The notes: a model not told the origin generated them from the sequence alone. A DNA stretch of 64,000 bases from Paenibacillus sp. N3.4 (GCF_008017805.1 NZ_VRTT01000024.1:1-64000); one strand, 5' to 3'. Counted from the stretch's first letter, positions 1 to 8,992 are shown. Numbers and translations: made by a program.

Positions 1-456
1 GGTATGCATTTTAACGCTATTTTGCGTTTTGCTGCAGTATCCCCACTGACCGTGAAAGTCAGGCAAAGAGATGGTGGTGGAGTCGATTATTGTTAGCTTT
101 TTTAAGTCGTGTACATGGTGGGATGATTCTTGCAAAGCTTGCCCAATACGCCGATTGATTTCTTGAAAAGCATACTGTAGCAAAAACGTAGGCAACTCGT
201 TTAATTTGCGCGAGAAACGTGAGGCGCTAATCGACTTTGTTCCTACAAGAGCCTGCAAATTTTCGTTTGAGCGCAAATGCTCTTCAATGGCAGCAGGCTC
301 TTCACGCCTAGCTAATTGAGCTTCGATGAAAAGCAGGATGGCACCTCGAACGGTAAGTTTCTGAGTCCGATAATCCAATATATCGCAGATTACTTCTGGT
401 AAATCTAACAATTGAAGACATTGACTAATGACAGTATTTTCTGGTACGATACCCAT
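1..456 (-). CDS. IS4-type transposase, N-terminal part (runs off window)
   Basis: The minus-strand frame is open from an ATG at 456 to the window edge (152 codons). An AAAGGAG ribosome site sits just upstream of the ATG. The protein starts MGIVPENTVISQCLQLLDL, and near the end shows LTIIDSTTISLPD, the pattern around the first catalytic Asp of IS4-family DDE transposases. The remaining catalytic residues would lie beyond the window. The terminal inverted repeat cannot be placed with confidence in the roughly 140 bases upstream of the start. The family call rests on this motif and the general N-terminal look; a neighbouring DDE family is possible. Confidence 0.7.
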   Translation of the reverse strand, partial: MGIVPENTVISQCLQLLDLPEVICDILDYRTQKLTVRGAILLFIEAQLARREEPAAIEEHLRSNENLQALVGTKSISASRFSRKLNELPTFLLQYAFQEINRRIGQALQESSHHVHDLKKLTIIDSTTISLPDFHGQWGYCSKTQNSVKMHT

Positions 457-628
457 GCGATTCTCCTTTTGATGAGGAATGGGTAACATGCCTATTCCTT
501 AACATTAGGGGATTTTTTTATGTCTTACCAGAGAAAAACGACCACTATATTCATAATTTGGTAAATTATTAAATTTATTATTTTCATGTCAGGTTTGGTG
601 CAAGGCTAGTGGGAGAACGGCGGTATGC

Positions 629-712
629 TGAGCTGTAACGCTGATTTTCAGCGTTTCGGAAGGCGAGAGTCCCGTCAGCGGCGCTGTAAGCACGAAAATT
701 GTGCTTACAGCG
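629..712. repeat. Dispersed palindromic repeat, copy R1
   Basis: Intergenic (457-833 contains no convincing gene). Two hairpins lie close together: GTAACGCTGA/CAGCGTTtc near 635-657, and a stem CTGTAAGCAC / GTGCTTACAG at about 684-710. The same two-hairpin layout, with related bases, recurs near 47855-47940, and a relative occurs at 31.9-32.2 kb and 47.5 kb. It is not followed by a clean T-tract, so it is not a simple terminator. Confidence 0.6.
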
Positions 713-833
713 AAGGAAAGGGAGAGAAAAGCGGCTATACAAAAAGATGCCAAAGCATATGAGTGGCTAGTAGGCGTAACTATAGCTGCTTATGACGGAA
801 GCACCGTTGGCTATATCATTGATATGACTGTTG

Positions 834-2105
834 CTACGAATACTCGACAATTGCTTCTGCTGCGCTTTTGCCAGCCATATAACCTGTTGAGAAAGCGGCA
901 GTTATGTTATACCCCCCGGTATAGCCATGAATATCGAGGATTTCGCCGCAGAAGTATAGGCCATGAACCAGCTTGGATTGCATCGTGCTTGGGTCGATTT
1001 CCTTGAGATGAACGCCACCGCCTGTGACGAACGCTTCCTCTAAAGAGAGAGTTCCTTGGATGACCACAGGGAAGGCTTTCAGCAGCTTGCAGAGCTCCAG
1101 CCAATTCTGCTTGGGAATGTTGTCGTAGGTGAGCTGATCATCCAAGGCTGACTTCTCCAATAGGATAGGGATGAGACGCTCAGATAGAATGCTTTTGAGC
1201 ACATTTTTAATGGCTTTCTTAGCCTCTGACTTGACGAGAGCCATGGTTTGATGGACCAACTCGTCCATGCTTTGATCAGGAAAAAGGTCTATCGTGACAA
1301 GCGCTTGCTTACGCTCTGATTTGGCGATCTCTTTTACAACGAATTGACTGCAGCGCAGAGCAATCGGACCTGATAAGCCGAAATGAGTGAACAGCATATC
1401 GCCGCGGTGGGCGATGATGGCTTTGTTTTTGGCGTTCCACACGGTTAAGGTAACGTCACGTAAAGAAAGTCCTTGCAGGTCGCGGCTGCGAATGAAAGGC
1501 TCTTTCGATGTTAGCGGAACCTCGGTTGGGAAAAGGGGGGTGATGGTATGCCCGCCATCTTGCGCCCAAGCATAGCCGTCACCGGTTGAGCCGGTATGCG
1601 GCACGGAGCAGCCTCCGGATGCGATAATAACGGCTGCACTATGAATGGTTTCACCGGATTGCAATCGGATGCCTTGGACGCTGCCATCTCGATAGAGGAC
1701 CTTGCTGACCGGACTATTGGTCCTGATGTCTACACCCTGTTTACGCACTTGTCCGATAAGCGCATCGACAACGGTCTTTGCTTTATCGCTTACGGGGAAC
1801 ATCCTGCCGTTATCTTCTTCCTTTAGGCGGATGCCCAGATTTTCAAAGAAATCAATAATGTTCTTATTACTGAACTGGGTAAAAGCACTGTAGAGAAAGC
1901 GCCCATTGCCAGGTATATGTTTGATGAGTTCATCCATTTCTTTGTTGTTCGTTACGTTGCATCTGCCTCCGCCGGATATGCCAAGCTTGCGCCCCAGCTT
2001 TTCACCTTTGTCAACGAGCAGAACGTTGGCACCTTCCACACTTGCGGCAATGCTCGCCATAAGTCCGGCAGAGCCTCCGCCAATTACAATGACATCATAG
2101 TTCAT
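834..2105 (-). CDS. BaiN/YhiN-family NAD(P)/FAD-dependent oxidoreductase
   Basis: A 423-residue flavoprotein. The N-terminus carries a dinucleotide-binding fold ([14 protein letters not shown], residues 5-18), followed by a [17 protein letters not shown] stretch typical of the HI0933/YhiN/BaiN family. The C-terminal [16 protein letters not shown] region (seen as [18 protein letters not shown]) and [19 protein letters not shown] complete the FAD site. Length matches the family. The ATG at 2105 has an AGGGG ribosome site. It is monocistronic here. Family members are soluble flavoenzymes; physiological substrates are mostly unknown, so no specific reaction is assigned. Confidence 0.88.
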   Translation of the reverse strand: MNYDVIVIGGGSAGLMASIAASVEGANVLLVDKGEKLGRKLGISGGGRCNVTNNKEMDELIKHIPGNGRFLYSAFTQFSNKNIIDFFENLGIRLKEEDNGRMFPVSDKAKTVVDALIGQVRKQGVDIRTNSPVSKVLYRDGSVQGIRLQSGETIHSAAVIIASGGCSVPHTGSTGDGYAWAQDGGHTITPLFPTEVPLTSKEPFIRSRDLQGLSLRDVTLTVWNAKNKAIIAHRGDMLFTHFGLSGPIALRCSQFVVKEIAKSERKQALVTIDLFPDQSMDELVHQTMALVKSEAKKAIKNVLKSILSERLIPILLEKSALDDQLTYDNIPKQNWLELCKLLKAFPVVIQGTLSLEEAFVTGGGVHLKEIDPSTMQSKLVHGLYFCGEILDIHGYTGGYNITAAFSTGYMAGKSAAEAIVEYS

Positions 2106-2202
2106 TCGTATAAAGCCCCTACCTATTTATTTTGTTCCATCATAGCATGCGTGATAGCCTATGCAAAGTGAACCTGAAACCGATAGTTTAACTCCTGTCG
2201 GT

Positions 2203-2256
2203 TTCAGCAAACGTTCAATTTACGTTCATTTGTAGTTCATGTGACTTCACTATGAT
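2203..2256 (+). promoter_or_regulatory. TTCAG 11-bp array A with -10 (small acidic gene)
   Basis: Pentamers TTCAG, TTCAA, TTCAT and TTCAT begin at 2203, 2214, 2225 and 2236, exactly 11 bp apart. A -10-like TATGAT begins at 2251, 15 bp after the last box start. This matches the geometry of the five other arrays in the window. A 10-bp perfect inverted repeat (CTGAAACCGA at 2174-2183, TCGGTTTCAG at 2198-2207) overlaps the first box. Inferred role: binding sites of an OmpR/PhoP-type activator. Confidence 0.7.
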
Positions 2257-2295
2257 GAGGGATGTATGAACATTCGGGAAGGGGATGAAGCGCAC

Positions 2296-2671
2296 ATGAC
2301 CTCCCTGCGGACCCGGTGGACCTGTCGGTCCGGGTGGCGCAGATTCAACTTCATCAACGGACAAAAGCAAATTAGATACCCTGCTTAGCTTATTGAACGA
2401 TGAAGATGACGATGATGATAGTAGCAGCAACAGTAGTACCTTAAGTGCAGCCAGCAAAAAACTTGCTAACAGTTTAAAGAATGTGAGCAATACGGCCAGC
2501 GAAAGCCTGGTTGTTCATGCAACTGATAATACCAGCACTGCCAAAGAAACAAGCACGGCAAGTGTAGAAACCGAGACTGCGGCGAAGTGGCAAGAGCTGC
2601 TGAAGCGTACATACAGCACGAATCATGAACTCAACTTAGAAGCAGCTTCTTTATTAAATATTCAAGTATAG
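2296..2671 (+). pseudogene. Short collagen-like/acidic protein gene with disrupted 5' end
   Basis: From about 2300 to the TAG at 2669 the frame reads PPCGPGGPVGPGGADS, then a Ser/Asp-rich segment (NDEDDDDDSSSNSS) and a Ser/Thr-rich hydrophilic tail ending EAASLLNIQV. No start fits this frame: the in-frame ATG at 2285 reaches TGA after four codons and has no room for a ribosome site. The ATG at 2296, with AAGGGG correctly placed, is one frame off. Removing one C from the CCC at 2302-2304 would join it, giving MTSCGPGGPVGPGG and about 124 residues. An array-type promoter precedes it and a terminator follows, so a real transcript is likely. The family is not recognised. Either a sequencing error or a real frameshift. 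Confidence 0.5.
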
Positions 2672-2682
2672 TCAAAAAGCTC

Positions 2683-2737
2683 AAAAAGCGATAACACCTT
2701 AGGATTTTAGAATCCAGTGGTTTTATCGCTTTTTTTG
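2683..2737 (+). terminator. Rho-independent terminator after small acidic gene
   Basis: AAAAAGCGATAA at 2683-2694 pairs with TTATCGCTTTTTT near 2723-2736, ending in a T-tract. It supports the plus strand as the coding strand of the short gene before it. Confidence 0.75.
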
Positions 2738-2774
2738 TTGGAAAAGAGTGAATATTTAAAAGATACGCACAGTC

Positions 2775-2858
2775 TGTGGATAAGTTGTTAATAGATTATG
2801 GTTTTTTGTGGGTAAATAGGAAAGTGTCTGTGGGTAAAATTGGACTATTTGTGGATAA
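2775..2858. promoter_or_regulatory. Cluster of four DnaA-box-like sites
   Basis: Four 9-mers lie in the same orientation: TGTGGATAA at 2775-2783 and 2850-2858 (exact reverse complements of the consensus TTATCCACA), and TGTGGGTAA at 2807-2815 and 2829-2837 (one mismatch each). Starts are 32, 22 and 21 bp apart, close to whole helical turns. The cluster sits in the convergent gap between the small acidic gene and apbE, away from any dnaA or rnpA gene. It resembles the DnaA-box clusters known outside oriC in Bacillus. Confidence 0.65.
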
Positions 2859-2861
2859 CGT

Positions 2862-3758
2862 TCAGGAAACCTTATCCTGAAAATGATAGTGGTCAATGTG
2901 CAGGTCGAGCCATCTCCGACTAAGCGATGCTTCTCTACCGAAGTAGTGAAGCTCATGCTTCGATGAAAGCATGATGGCTTCGCAGACGGAGGTGCGCTTG
3001 GCTAGAAGCGCAAGTCCTTGCTCGACGCCCAGTGTGCAAAGCACTCTTGCCCAGACCTGGCACTCTACGATGTCAATACCTGCAACCGTGGACTGAACGA
3101 CATCATTTGTAGGGGAAAGCCCTTTTTCCTCAAAGTGACTGTACGTCGACAAGGAGCCCTCGGGCATGGCGACAGCGCCCAGCTTAGCGTTATGATTCCA
3201 CGGATTTTGGATACCGATGATCCAAGGATCTAGCTTGTCATACCCTCTTCCCCAAACGGTAATATCTCCTCCGGCCAAAATAAGACCTTGCTTGAGTTCC
3301 ATCGTCTTGCGCAAATAATCAGCAAATTTTTTGACCGACCAACTGTTCTCGATCCCTTTTAAATGAATGCTTGTATGGGTAGGAAGTTTAATGGATTTCA
3401 TAAGCGGATCTACTTGCCATTCTAAAGAAGAAGGCGCACTTTCCGGTGTGCTTGACATGCCATTTTGCAGGAGAGGTGTATAGATCCCGTCCGTTACGGC
3501 TTGATAAGTTTCTGCTAAAAAGAGCACTTCCAGCATGGTATTGGATACCATACAATGTTCACCAGCCAGCGTGTTCAGTAAACTGATTTCGCTATCTGCC
3601 AGCAGATGTGAGAAGCGTTTCTCGACATTATGAAACCAATCGAAGGCAATTTTTTCAATTAAAGATGTATCTTGATTCTCACAGCGGAGCAGCATTTCAA
3701 TATCGGACCCCATGGTATTAAAATGAAATGTTTGCAAAGATGATGTGATAGGTTCCAT
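2862..3758 (-). CDS. apbE: ApbE-like FAD:protein FMN transferase (divergent)
   Basis: A 298-residue protein of the ApbE family, whose members move FMN from FAD onto Thr of target proteins outside the membrane. Visible landmarks: N-terminal FHFNTMGSDIEMLL (canonical MGT-type opening), VEKRFSHLLADSEISLLN, and LILAGGDITVWGRG, the family's GGD-G core. The normally conserved His-Ile-(I/V)-D-P stretch and the T-x-A-DA-A-T metal site are degenerate (STYSHFEEKGLSP, VWARVLCTLG), so activity is uncertain. No signal peptide is evident. The ATG at 3758 has AGAGGAGA upstream. Its promoter carries a TTCAG array and it diverges from ykcB. Confidence 0.75.
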   Translation of the reverse strand: MEPITSSLQTFHFNTMGSDIEMLLRCENQDTSLIEKIAFDWFHNVEKRFSHLLADSEISLLNTLAGEHCMVSNTMLEVLFLAETYQAVTDGIYTPLLQNGMSSTPESAPSSLEWQVDPLMKSIKLPTHTSIHLKGIENSWSVKKFADYLRKTMELKQGLILAGGDITVWGRGYDKLDPWIIGIQNPWNHNAKLGAVAMPEGSLSTYSHFEEKGLSPTNDVVQSTVAGIDIVECQVWARVLCTLGVEQGLALLAKRTSVCEAIMLSSKHELHYFGREASLSRRWLDLHIDHYHFQDKVS

Positions 3759-3801
3759 AAGGTTCTCCTCTTTTCTTTCGCGACCTTAAGATGATGAACT
3801 T

Positions 3802-3855
3802 ATTATAGAAAAGTTATCTGAGATGGAATTGATAGTTTGCTGAAAGAATACTGAA
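3802..3855 (-). promoter_or_regulatory. TTCAG 11-bp array with -10 for apbE
   Basis: Read on the minus strand, TTCAG (3855), TTCAG (3844), ATCAA (3833) and CTCAG (3822) start exactly 11 bp apart. A perfect TATAAT at 3807-3802 starts 15 bp after the last box. This is the clearest -10 in the set and fixes the 15-bp rule. No TTGACA-like -35 is present, so the boxes take its place. Confidence 0.75.
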
Positions 3856-3906
3856 AAATAAGCATTTTTGTAAGCCATTCGTAAACCTCAACAGATGTTT
3901 CGCTGA

Positions 3907-3982
3907 TTCAGCAAGACCTCAGAAAGCTTTCGTAAAATGCTCAGTAGGCATTCAGCTTAGATTCAGGATGGGTGGATAAAGT
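3907..3982 (+). promoter_or_regulatory. TTCAG 11-bp array B with -10 for ykcB operon
   Basis: Six boxes start at 3907 (TTCAG), 3918 (CTCAG), 3929 (TTCGT), 3940 (CTCAG), 3951 (TTCAG) and 3962 (TTCAG), all 11 bp apart. TAAAGT starts at 3977, again 15 bp after the last box. The 5' leader then has a GGAGGT/ACCTCC hairpin (3997-4012) and a perfect 14-bp tandem direct repeat (4017-4044). Confidence 0.75.
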
Positions 3983-4061
3983 GTTTGGTAAGCGAAGGAG
4001 GTAAACACCTCCGACCACTGAACCTATAAAACTGAACCTATAAAGGGGCGTGCATAATAAG

Positions 4062-6322
4062 ATGTCTAAACCGAAAAGAAAAAGAATCGACTTTATCCTC
4101 GTTGCTATAGCCTTACTGGCAGCTATCCTAAATATGTACGGCATTTGGAAAGATCAAACTGTAAATGGCTACTACACCGCGGCAGTAACGAGTATGCTGC
4201 AAAACTTTCATAACTTCTTTTTTGCTTCATTTGACCAGCTGGTTATGTGACGGTAGATAAACCGCCGGTTACATTCTGGGTTCAGACCCTTAGTGCATAT
4301 GTATTCGGCGTGCATGGTTGGAGCGTCATTCTGCCGCAAGCATTAGCGGGTGTTGGCTCCGTGTTACTTATGTACTTCCTGATCAAGCCTACCTTTGGCA
4401 AAACGTCAGCTAGACTGGCAAGCTTAGCCTTTGCTTGTACCCCTATTGCCGCGGCTGTGAGCCGCACGAATAATGTGGACAGCATGCTCGTATTTACCCT
4501 TGTGCTTGCCACATGGATGCTCTTCCGAGGGATTCGCGGCAGCAAGTGGGGGTGGGTTGCAGCGGCCTTTGGCATGATTGGTGTTGCGTTTAATATGAAA
4601 ATGCTGCAGGCCTATATGGTTATTCCGGCTTTTTATTTGTTCTACTTATTTGCAAGTAAGGTGAATTGGAAAAGTAAGCTGAAAGTGCTGGCAGGTTCCA
4701 CGGCTGTTCTTATCGTCCTTTCGTTATCTTGGGCTGTTATTGTAGATTCTATTCCGCAGGACAAACGTCCTTATATGGGCAGCAGCCAGACAAATTCCGT
4801 TTTGGAGCTAGCCTTTGGCTATAATGGTGTATCCCGTTTAACAGGCGATAAAGGCCAAGGCGGTGGCGCCAGACCTAACAGCAGTCAAATGCAGCAAGAG
4901 GACAGCCGTGATGGCCATTCTGTGAGTAGGATTACGGATAGCAACGAAGTCGTTCCAAATAGTACGAATGATGATGGAGCCAATATCGTTCAGGAAGATG
5001 GAAGCAAAAGTGATGGCACGAATACGGTGCAGGGAGGTCAAACGGGATTTGCCGGAAAAGGGCAAGCTCCTCCGGATGATGGTCTACGCGGTAGATTTGG
5101 TGATGATGGCCAAGGGGGTCGGCCCGGAGGGCAAGGCGTCGGAGGTGCTTTCAACACAGGCACAGCAGGTCCGTTAAGACTGTTCCAATCCGCTCTATCT
5201 GGTCAAATTTCTTGGCTTCTCCCTTTCGCGGTGTTAGGCGCGTTAGCGCTCCTAATGGGAATACGCAGGAAAACGAAGCTCACGGATAAACAGTTCGAAA
5301 CCCTATTTTGGATAGCATGGCTGCTTCCTGCGGCGGCGTTCTTCAGTGTTGCCGGATTTTTTCACCAATACTATTTAATTATGTTGGCAGCGCCGATTGC
5401 AGCTCTCGTTGGAGCGGGTTGGACCGAGCTATGGCATCTTTATCAGGACAGAACGAGCTGGAGAAAATGGCTGCTGCCTGCGGCAGTTGCGATTACGACA
5501 GCTTTTGAAGTCTATATTCTTACACCATATAACGGAACGATCGGTTCTGGATGGGCAATTGGAGTTGGCGCAGCCGGAGCGGTGGCGACACTTATTCTAG
5601 TGATTGCTGCTAAGAAGCAAAAACTTGCTCATATGGCCGCAATCCTTGGCATATTGGCCTTGCTGGCGGCGCCGCTCTATTGGGCAGCGACTCCCCTGCT
5701 GTATGGTGGCAACAGCATGCTGCCTGAGGCGGGACCTAACCTGAAACAAAGTCCAGGCGGCGGTTTTTCTCGGATGGGAGGGTCGAGTGAAGTCAATAGC
5801 CAATTACTCGATTATGTAACGAAAAATAACACAGGTGAGACGTATTTGTTCGGCGTTTCCAGGGCAACAGAAGCTTCCTCATATATTATACAAACGGGTA
5901 AAGCCGTGATGGCCATGGGCGGATTCTCAGGCTCAGACCCGATCCTCACCGTAGATAAGCTGAAGCAGATGGTTGCCAATAAAGAAATTAAGTTTTTCCT
6001 TATTTCTTCTGGTGGCTTTGGCGGGGGAGGTGGCGGAACCAGCTCAGAAGTGACCACTTGGATTAAGGAGCACAGTACAGAAGTTCCGAAGACCGAATAT
6101 CAGTCAACGACGACCCAATTGTCTCAAGGCGATCAGATGGTCCAGGAACAAACGCAAGATTATTCCGTTCAGCAGGAAACTGCGAAACAAGCGAATGATG
6201 GGCAAAATCAAGATGGCAGACGTATGGATGGCGGTCAAGATGGCCAAGGTCAAGGTAGTCCAATGGGCGGCGGTATGGGTGGTTCCAATACGTTATATGT
6301 CATCAACTATGATTCCTTATAA
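4062..6322 (+). CDS. ykcB: YkcB-like polyprenyl-phosphate glycosyltransferase, frameshifted
   Basis: A large multi-membrane GT39/ArnT-like protein that would transfer sugar from a lipid-phosphate carrier to an outside acceptor. The first frame gives MSKPKRKRIDFILVAIALL through NFFFASFD. The frame from 4247 continues with TVDKPPVTFWVQTLSAYVFG, the conserved family loop. The expected junction is FDPAGYVTVDKPPV, restored by one C at 4235-4236. Residues about 195-300 form a low-complexity Gly/Gln/Asp-rich outside loop, and the C-terminus is also Gly/Gln-rich. GTG 4050 (AAGGGG too close) is an alternative to ATG 4062. First gene of the ykcB-ykcC-galU unit. Confidence 0.8.
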
Positions 6323-6344
6323 AAACTGAAGGAGGAAACCAACT

Positions 6345-7313
6345 ATGATCGAACATGTGCGTTACTCTATCGTCGTTCCCGTTTTTAACGAAGAAGCCGT
6401 CATTACTCAAACCTATTTACGCCTTAAAGAAGTCATGAACCAAACGGAAGCGGCCTATGAACTGCTGTTCATCAATGATGGCAGTCGTGACAATACGGCA
6501 GCGATGATACAAGGCTTTAGCGAGAATGATGAATGCGTTAAACTCATTAACTTCTCCCGTAACTTCGGTCATCAGATTGCAATCACAGCAGGCATGGATT
6601 ATGCCAGTGGAGATGCCGTCGTCGTCATCGACGCCGATCTCCAAGATCCACCTGAGCTTATTTTGGAAATGATTGCAAAGTGGAAAGAAGGCTACGATGT
6701 TGTTTACGCCAAGCGGATGAAGCGAATGGGGGAAACCTTCTTCAAAAAACAGACGGCTCACCTGTTCTACCGCATCCTGCGAGCTTCAACAGATATCGCT
6801 ATTCCGGTCGATACCGGAGATTTTCGCCTCATGGATCGCAAGGTTTGTGGCGAGATGCGCCGCTTAACGGAAAAAAATCGCTTCGTCCGCGGCCTCGTTT
6901 CCTGGGTTGGTTTTCGCCAAACAGCCGTTGAATATGTGCGAGATGAGCGTGCGGCTGGGGAAACCAAGTATCCCTTGAAGAAAATGCTCAAGCTGAGCAT
7001 GGACGGCATTACCTCTTTTTCCATTAAACCTTTGAAATTGGCTACCTATCTCGGAGGCGCACTCTCCGTATCTGGCTTTGCGTATCTGTTGGTTGTACTA
7101 TATCTAAAGCTTTTTACCGATACCGCCGTTGCCGGTTGGAATGCCATAGCGATTATTCAACTGTTCTTTAGTGGATTTATTCTTATTATTCTTGGTGTGG
7201 TCGGTGAGTACATCGGACGTATTTATGATGAATCCAAAGGCCGCCCTCTCTATATCGTTCGCGACTGTCATGGCATGAAGAAGAAAGAACGCAGAATCAG
7301 AACGATCGTTTAA
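6345..7313 (+). CDS. ykcC: YkcC-like GT2 family polyprenyl-phosphate glycosyltransferase
   Basis: A 322-residue membrane GT2 enzyme, expected to load a sugar from a nucleotide donor onto undecaprenyl phosphate at the inner face. It shows YSIVVPVFNEEAVI at the N-terminus, VVIDADLQDPPELI (DxD-type metal/donor site), FRLMDRKV and RFVRGLVSWVGFRQ, then two C-terminal membrane segments (about residues 230-290) ending before GRIYDESKGRPLYIV. These are hallmarks of the CsbB/YkcC/GtrB group. AAGGAGG precedes the ATG, and only 22 bases separate it from ykcB. It would supply the lipid-linked sugar for YkcB. Confidence 0.9.
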   Translation: MIEHVRYSIVVPVFNEEAVITQTYLRLKEVMNQTEAAYELLFINDGSRDNTAAMIQGFSENDECVKLINFSRNFGHQIAITAGMDYASGDAVVVIDADLQDPPELILEMIAKWKEGYDVVYAKRMKRMGETFFKKQTAHLFYRILRASTDIAIPVDTGDFRLMDRKVCGEMRRLTEKNRFVRGLVSWVGFRQTAVEYVRDERAAGETKYPLKKMLKLSMDGITSFSIKPLKLATYLGGALSVSGFAYLLVVLYLKLFTDTAVAGWNAIAIIQLFFSGFILIILGVVGEYIGRIYDESKGRPLYIVRDCHGMKKKERRIRTIV

Positions 7314-7345
7314 ACAACATTTAAAATGGATAGGAGTGGTAGAAA

Positions 7346-8248
7346 ATGAGAATTCGCAAAGCAGTAATACCAGCAGCAGGACTAGGGACAAGAATATTAC
7401 CCGCAACGAAAGCACAGCCGAAAGAAATGCTGCCGATCGTCGACAAACCGGCCATTCAATATATCGTTGAAGAAGCTGTGCAAGCCGGGATAGAGACGAT
7501 CCTCATTGTCACAGGACGCAACAAGAAATCGATTGAAGATCACTTTGATAAATCTGTGGAACTGGAACAGACACTGTTTGAAAAAGAAAAATTAGAGCTG
7601 CTTAGGGAAATTCAAGACATTTCAAATATGGCTAATATCCATTTCATCCGGCAAAAAGAACCGCTAGGTCTGGGACATGCGATTCTGTGCGCCGAATCTT
7701 TTATTGGAGATGAGCCTTTCGCTGTTCTGCTGGGAGACGACATTATGAACTCCGAAACTTCTGCTTTATTAGAAATGATGGAGGTCTTTGAATCCACGAA
7801 CAAACAGGTCGTAGGCGTACAGCAAGTCCCTCCGGCAGACGTTAGCAAATACGGCATTATCGCCGCAGGCGCTTCGTATAATCGTACCTATCAGGTCAGT
7901 GACTTGGTGGAAAAACCGGCTGCGAACCAAGCGCCTTCGAACATGGCGATTATGGGACGATATATTTTGAAACCAAGCATTTTTGAAGTCCTGCACACCA
8001 TTGAACGTGGAGCAGGGAATGAATATCAGCTGACGGATGCGCTGCGCAAGATGTGCTTGCAGGAAGGCTTAATGGCCCTTGAGCTCACAGGAGATCGCTA
8101 TGATATCGGGGATAAATTCGGCTACATGAAAGCCATCGTCGAGCTGGGACTGCAACGAGAGGAGCTTCGTCCACAGCTGCTTGCTTATTTGGATATGCTG
8201 GTACAGAAGGAGCTGGGAAAGGAGAAACGCAGACGCCGTGTGGTGTAG
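7346..8248 (+). CDS. galU: UTP-glucose-1-phosphate uridylyltransferase
   Basis: A 300-residue cytoplasmic enzyme making UDP-glucose from UTP and glucose-1-phosphate. Clear motifs: IPAAGLGTRILPATKAQPKE (nucleotide-binding loop), the LPIVDKPAIQYIVEEA segment, IRQKEPLGLGHAIL, and VLLGDDI for the metal-binding Asp. Length matches GalU/GtaB. ATG 7346 has TAGGAGTGG upstream. It closes the ykcB-ykcC-galU unit, suggesting that the lipid-linked sugar is made from UDP-glucose or a derivative. A general GtaB paralogue elsewhere in the genome is possible. Confidence 0.93.
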   Translation: MRIRKAVIPAAGLGTRILPATKAQPKEMLPIVDKPAIQYIVEEAVQAGIETILIVTGRNKKSIEDHFDKSVELEQTLFEKEKLELLREIQDISNMANIHFIRQKEPLGLGHAILCAESFIGDEPFAVLLGDDIMNSETSALLEMMEVFESTNKQVVGVQQVPPADVSKYGIIAAGASYNRTYQVSDLVEKPAANQAPSNMAIMGRYILKPSIFEVLHTIERGAGNEYQLTDALRKMCLQEGLMALELTGDRYDIGDKFGYMKAIVELGLQREELRPQLLAYLDMLVQKELGKEKRRRRVV

Positions 8249-8265
8249 ATGAGGGGGTTAGGGAG

Positions 8266-8292
8266 CCGTGTCCGTTATGGATACGGCTTTTA
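8266..8292. terminator. Terminator between galU and tetR (convergent)
   Basis: AGCCGTGTCC and GGATACGGCT form a stem with a short loop, followed by TTTT. It lies between the two convergent genes and may serve both directions. Confidence 0.65.
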
Positions 8293-8293
8293 G

Positions 8294-8893
8294 CTAGGGA
8301 TTCGGGTTACTACCCACCCCATAGAAAAACAAATGAACCATCTCCTCAATTAACATGTCCATATTTCCGTGCTCTTCCGCATAATCCAACATCGTATCCG
8401 CCTGATTCGTCAACATTTGCATATACATCATGATGGTGTTCGTGGAAAGTGCCTTGGATATCTCACCATTTTTCTTGCCGTCTTCAATGAGCCGCATCAC
8501 GAGTGGAATGCCCTTGGCCATGTATTCCTCTTTAACGAACCGTACCATCTCGGGATCATCCCGCCAGAGCTGCTTCATGACCTGAGGATCGAAGGTTTTG
8601 GACGATTTTTTTTTCTGGAAAACGATATATTCAACCTTCTCCTTCAGCGAGTGTTCCCCTGCCAGAAACGTCTCAAACTCCTTTATAGCCGTCCACATAT
8701 AGTCTTTGAATACTTCCCGAACCAAAGCTTCTTTGCTGCCAAAATAGTTATAGATCGTCACCTGCGACACACTTGCTGCCTCAGCAATGTCAGCTATCCG
8801 AAGTTTACTTGGATCGGACGTTTTTAGCAGGTCCAAGGTGGAGCGCATGATTTTTTCTTTTTTTTGTTGAGCTCTTTTTTCGAAGCCATTCAT
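8294..8893 (-). CDS. TetR/AcrR-family regulator
   Basis: Starts MNGFEKRAQQKKEKIMRSTL at the ATG ending at 8893, with GGGTGAT upstream; an upstream in-frame extension has no ribosome site. The HTH reads IADIAEAASVSQVTIYNYFGSKEALVREVF (residues about 28-58), typical TetR. The C-terminal helical domain (to residue 199) is ligand-type and diverse. It diverges from the ABC-2 exporter at 9041, with a candidate operator between, so it most likely represses that exporter and perhaps itself. Confidence 0.85.
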   Translation of the reverse strand: MNGFEKRAQQKKEKIMRSTLDLLKTSDPSKLRIADIAEAASVSQVTIYNYFGSKEALVREVFKDYMWTAIKEFETFLAGEHSLKEKVEYIVFQKKKSSKTFDPQVMKQLWRDDPEMVRFVKEEYMAKGIPLVMRLIEDGKKNGEISKALSTNTIMMYMQMLTNQADTMLDYAEEHGNMDMLIEEMVHLFFYGVGSNPNP

Positions 8894-8939
8894 TCGTATC
8901 ACCCGTTTTTTAGGAATAATGAAATTATAGCATAAATAT

Positions 8940-8992
8940 ATTTCAAAAGTATTGACGGCATGAACATTCAGGCGTAACATGAGTTTTGAAAT
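8940..8992. promoter_or_regulatory. Candidate TetR operator between tetR and exporter
   Basis: ATTTCAAAA (8940-8948) and TTTTGAAAT (8984-8992) are perfect 9-bp inverted arms in the divergent promoter region, 35 bp apart. The surrounding bases are very AT-rich, with TATAAT-like hexamers on both strands. Operator status is inferred from symmetry and position only. Confidence 0.4.

Noticed and set aside
701..1006. Plus-strand ORF of 101 codons
   Set aside because: It starts in a palindromic repeat and overlaps the end of the flavoprotein gene on the other strand; no family resemblance or ribosome site.
2215..2490. Minus-strand ORF with a good collagen-like stretch (PPGPTGPPGPQGG)
   Set aside because: It is the reverse complement of the plus-strand Gly/Pro repeat. 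The N-terminal Leu/Ser run comes from antisense of Asp/Ser codons, the TTG start has no ribosome site, and the array promoter and terminator fit the plus strand.
3878..3901. Additional TTCGT/TTTCG words as part of array B
   Set aside because: They are not in 11-bp phase with the six boxes.
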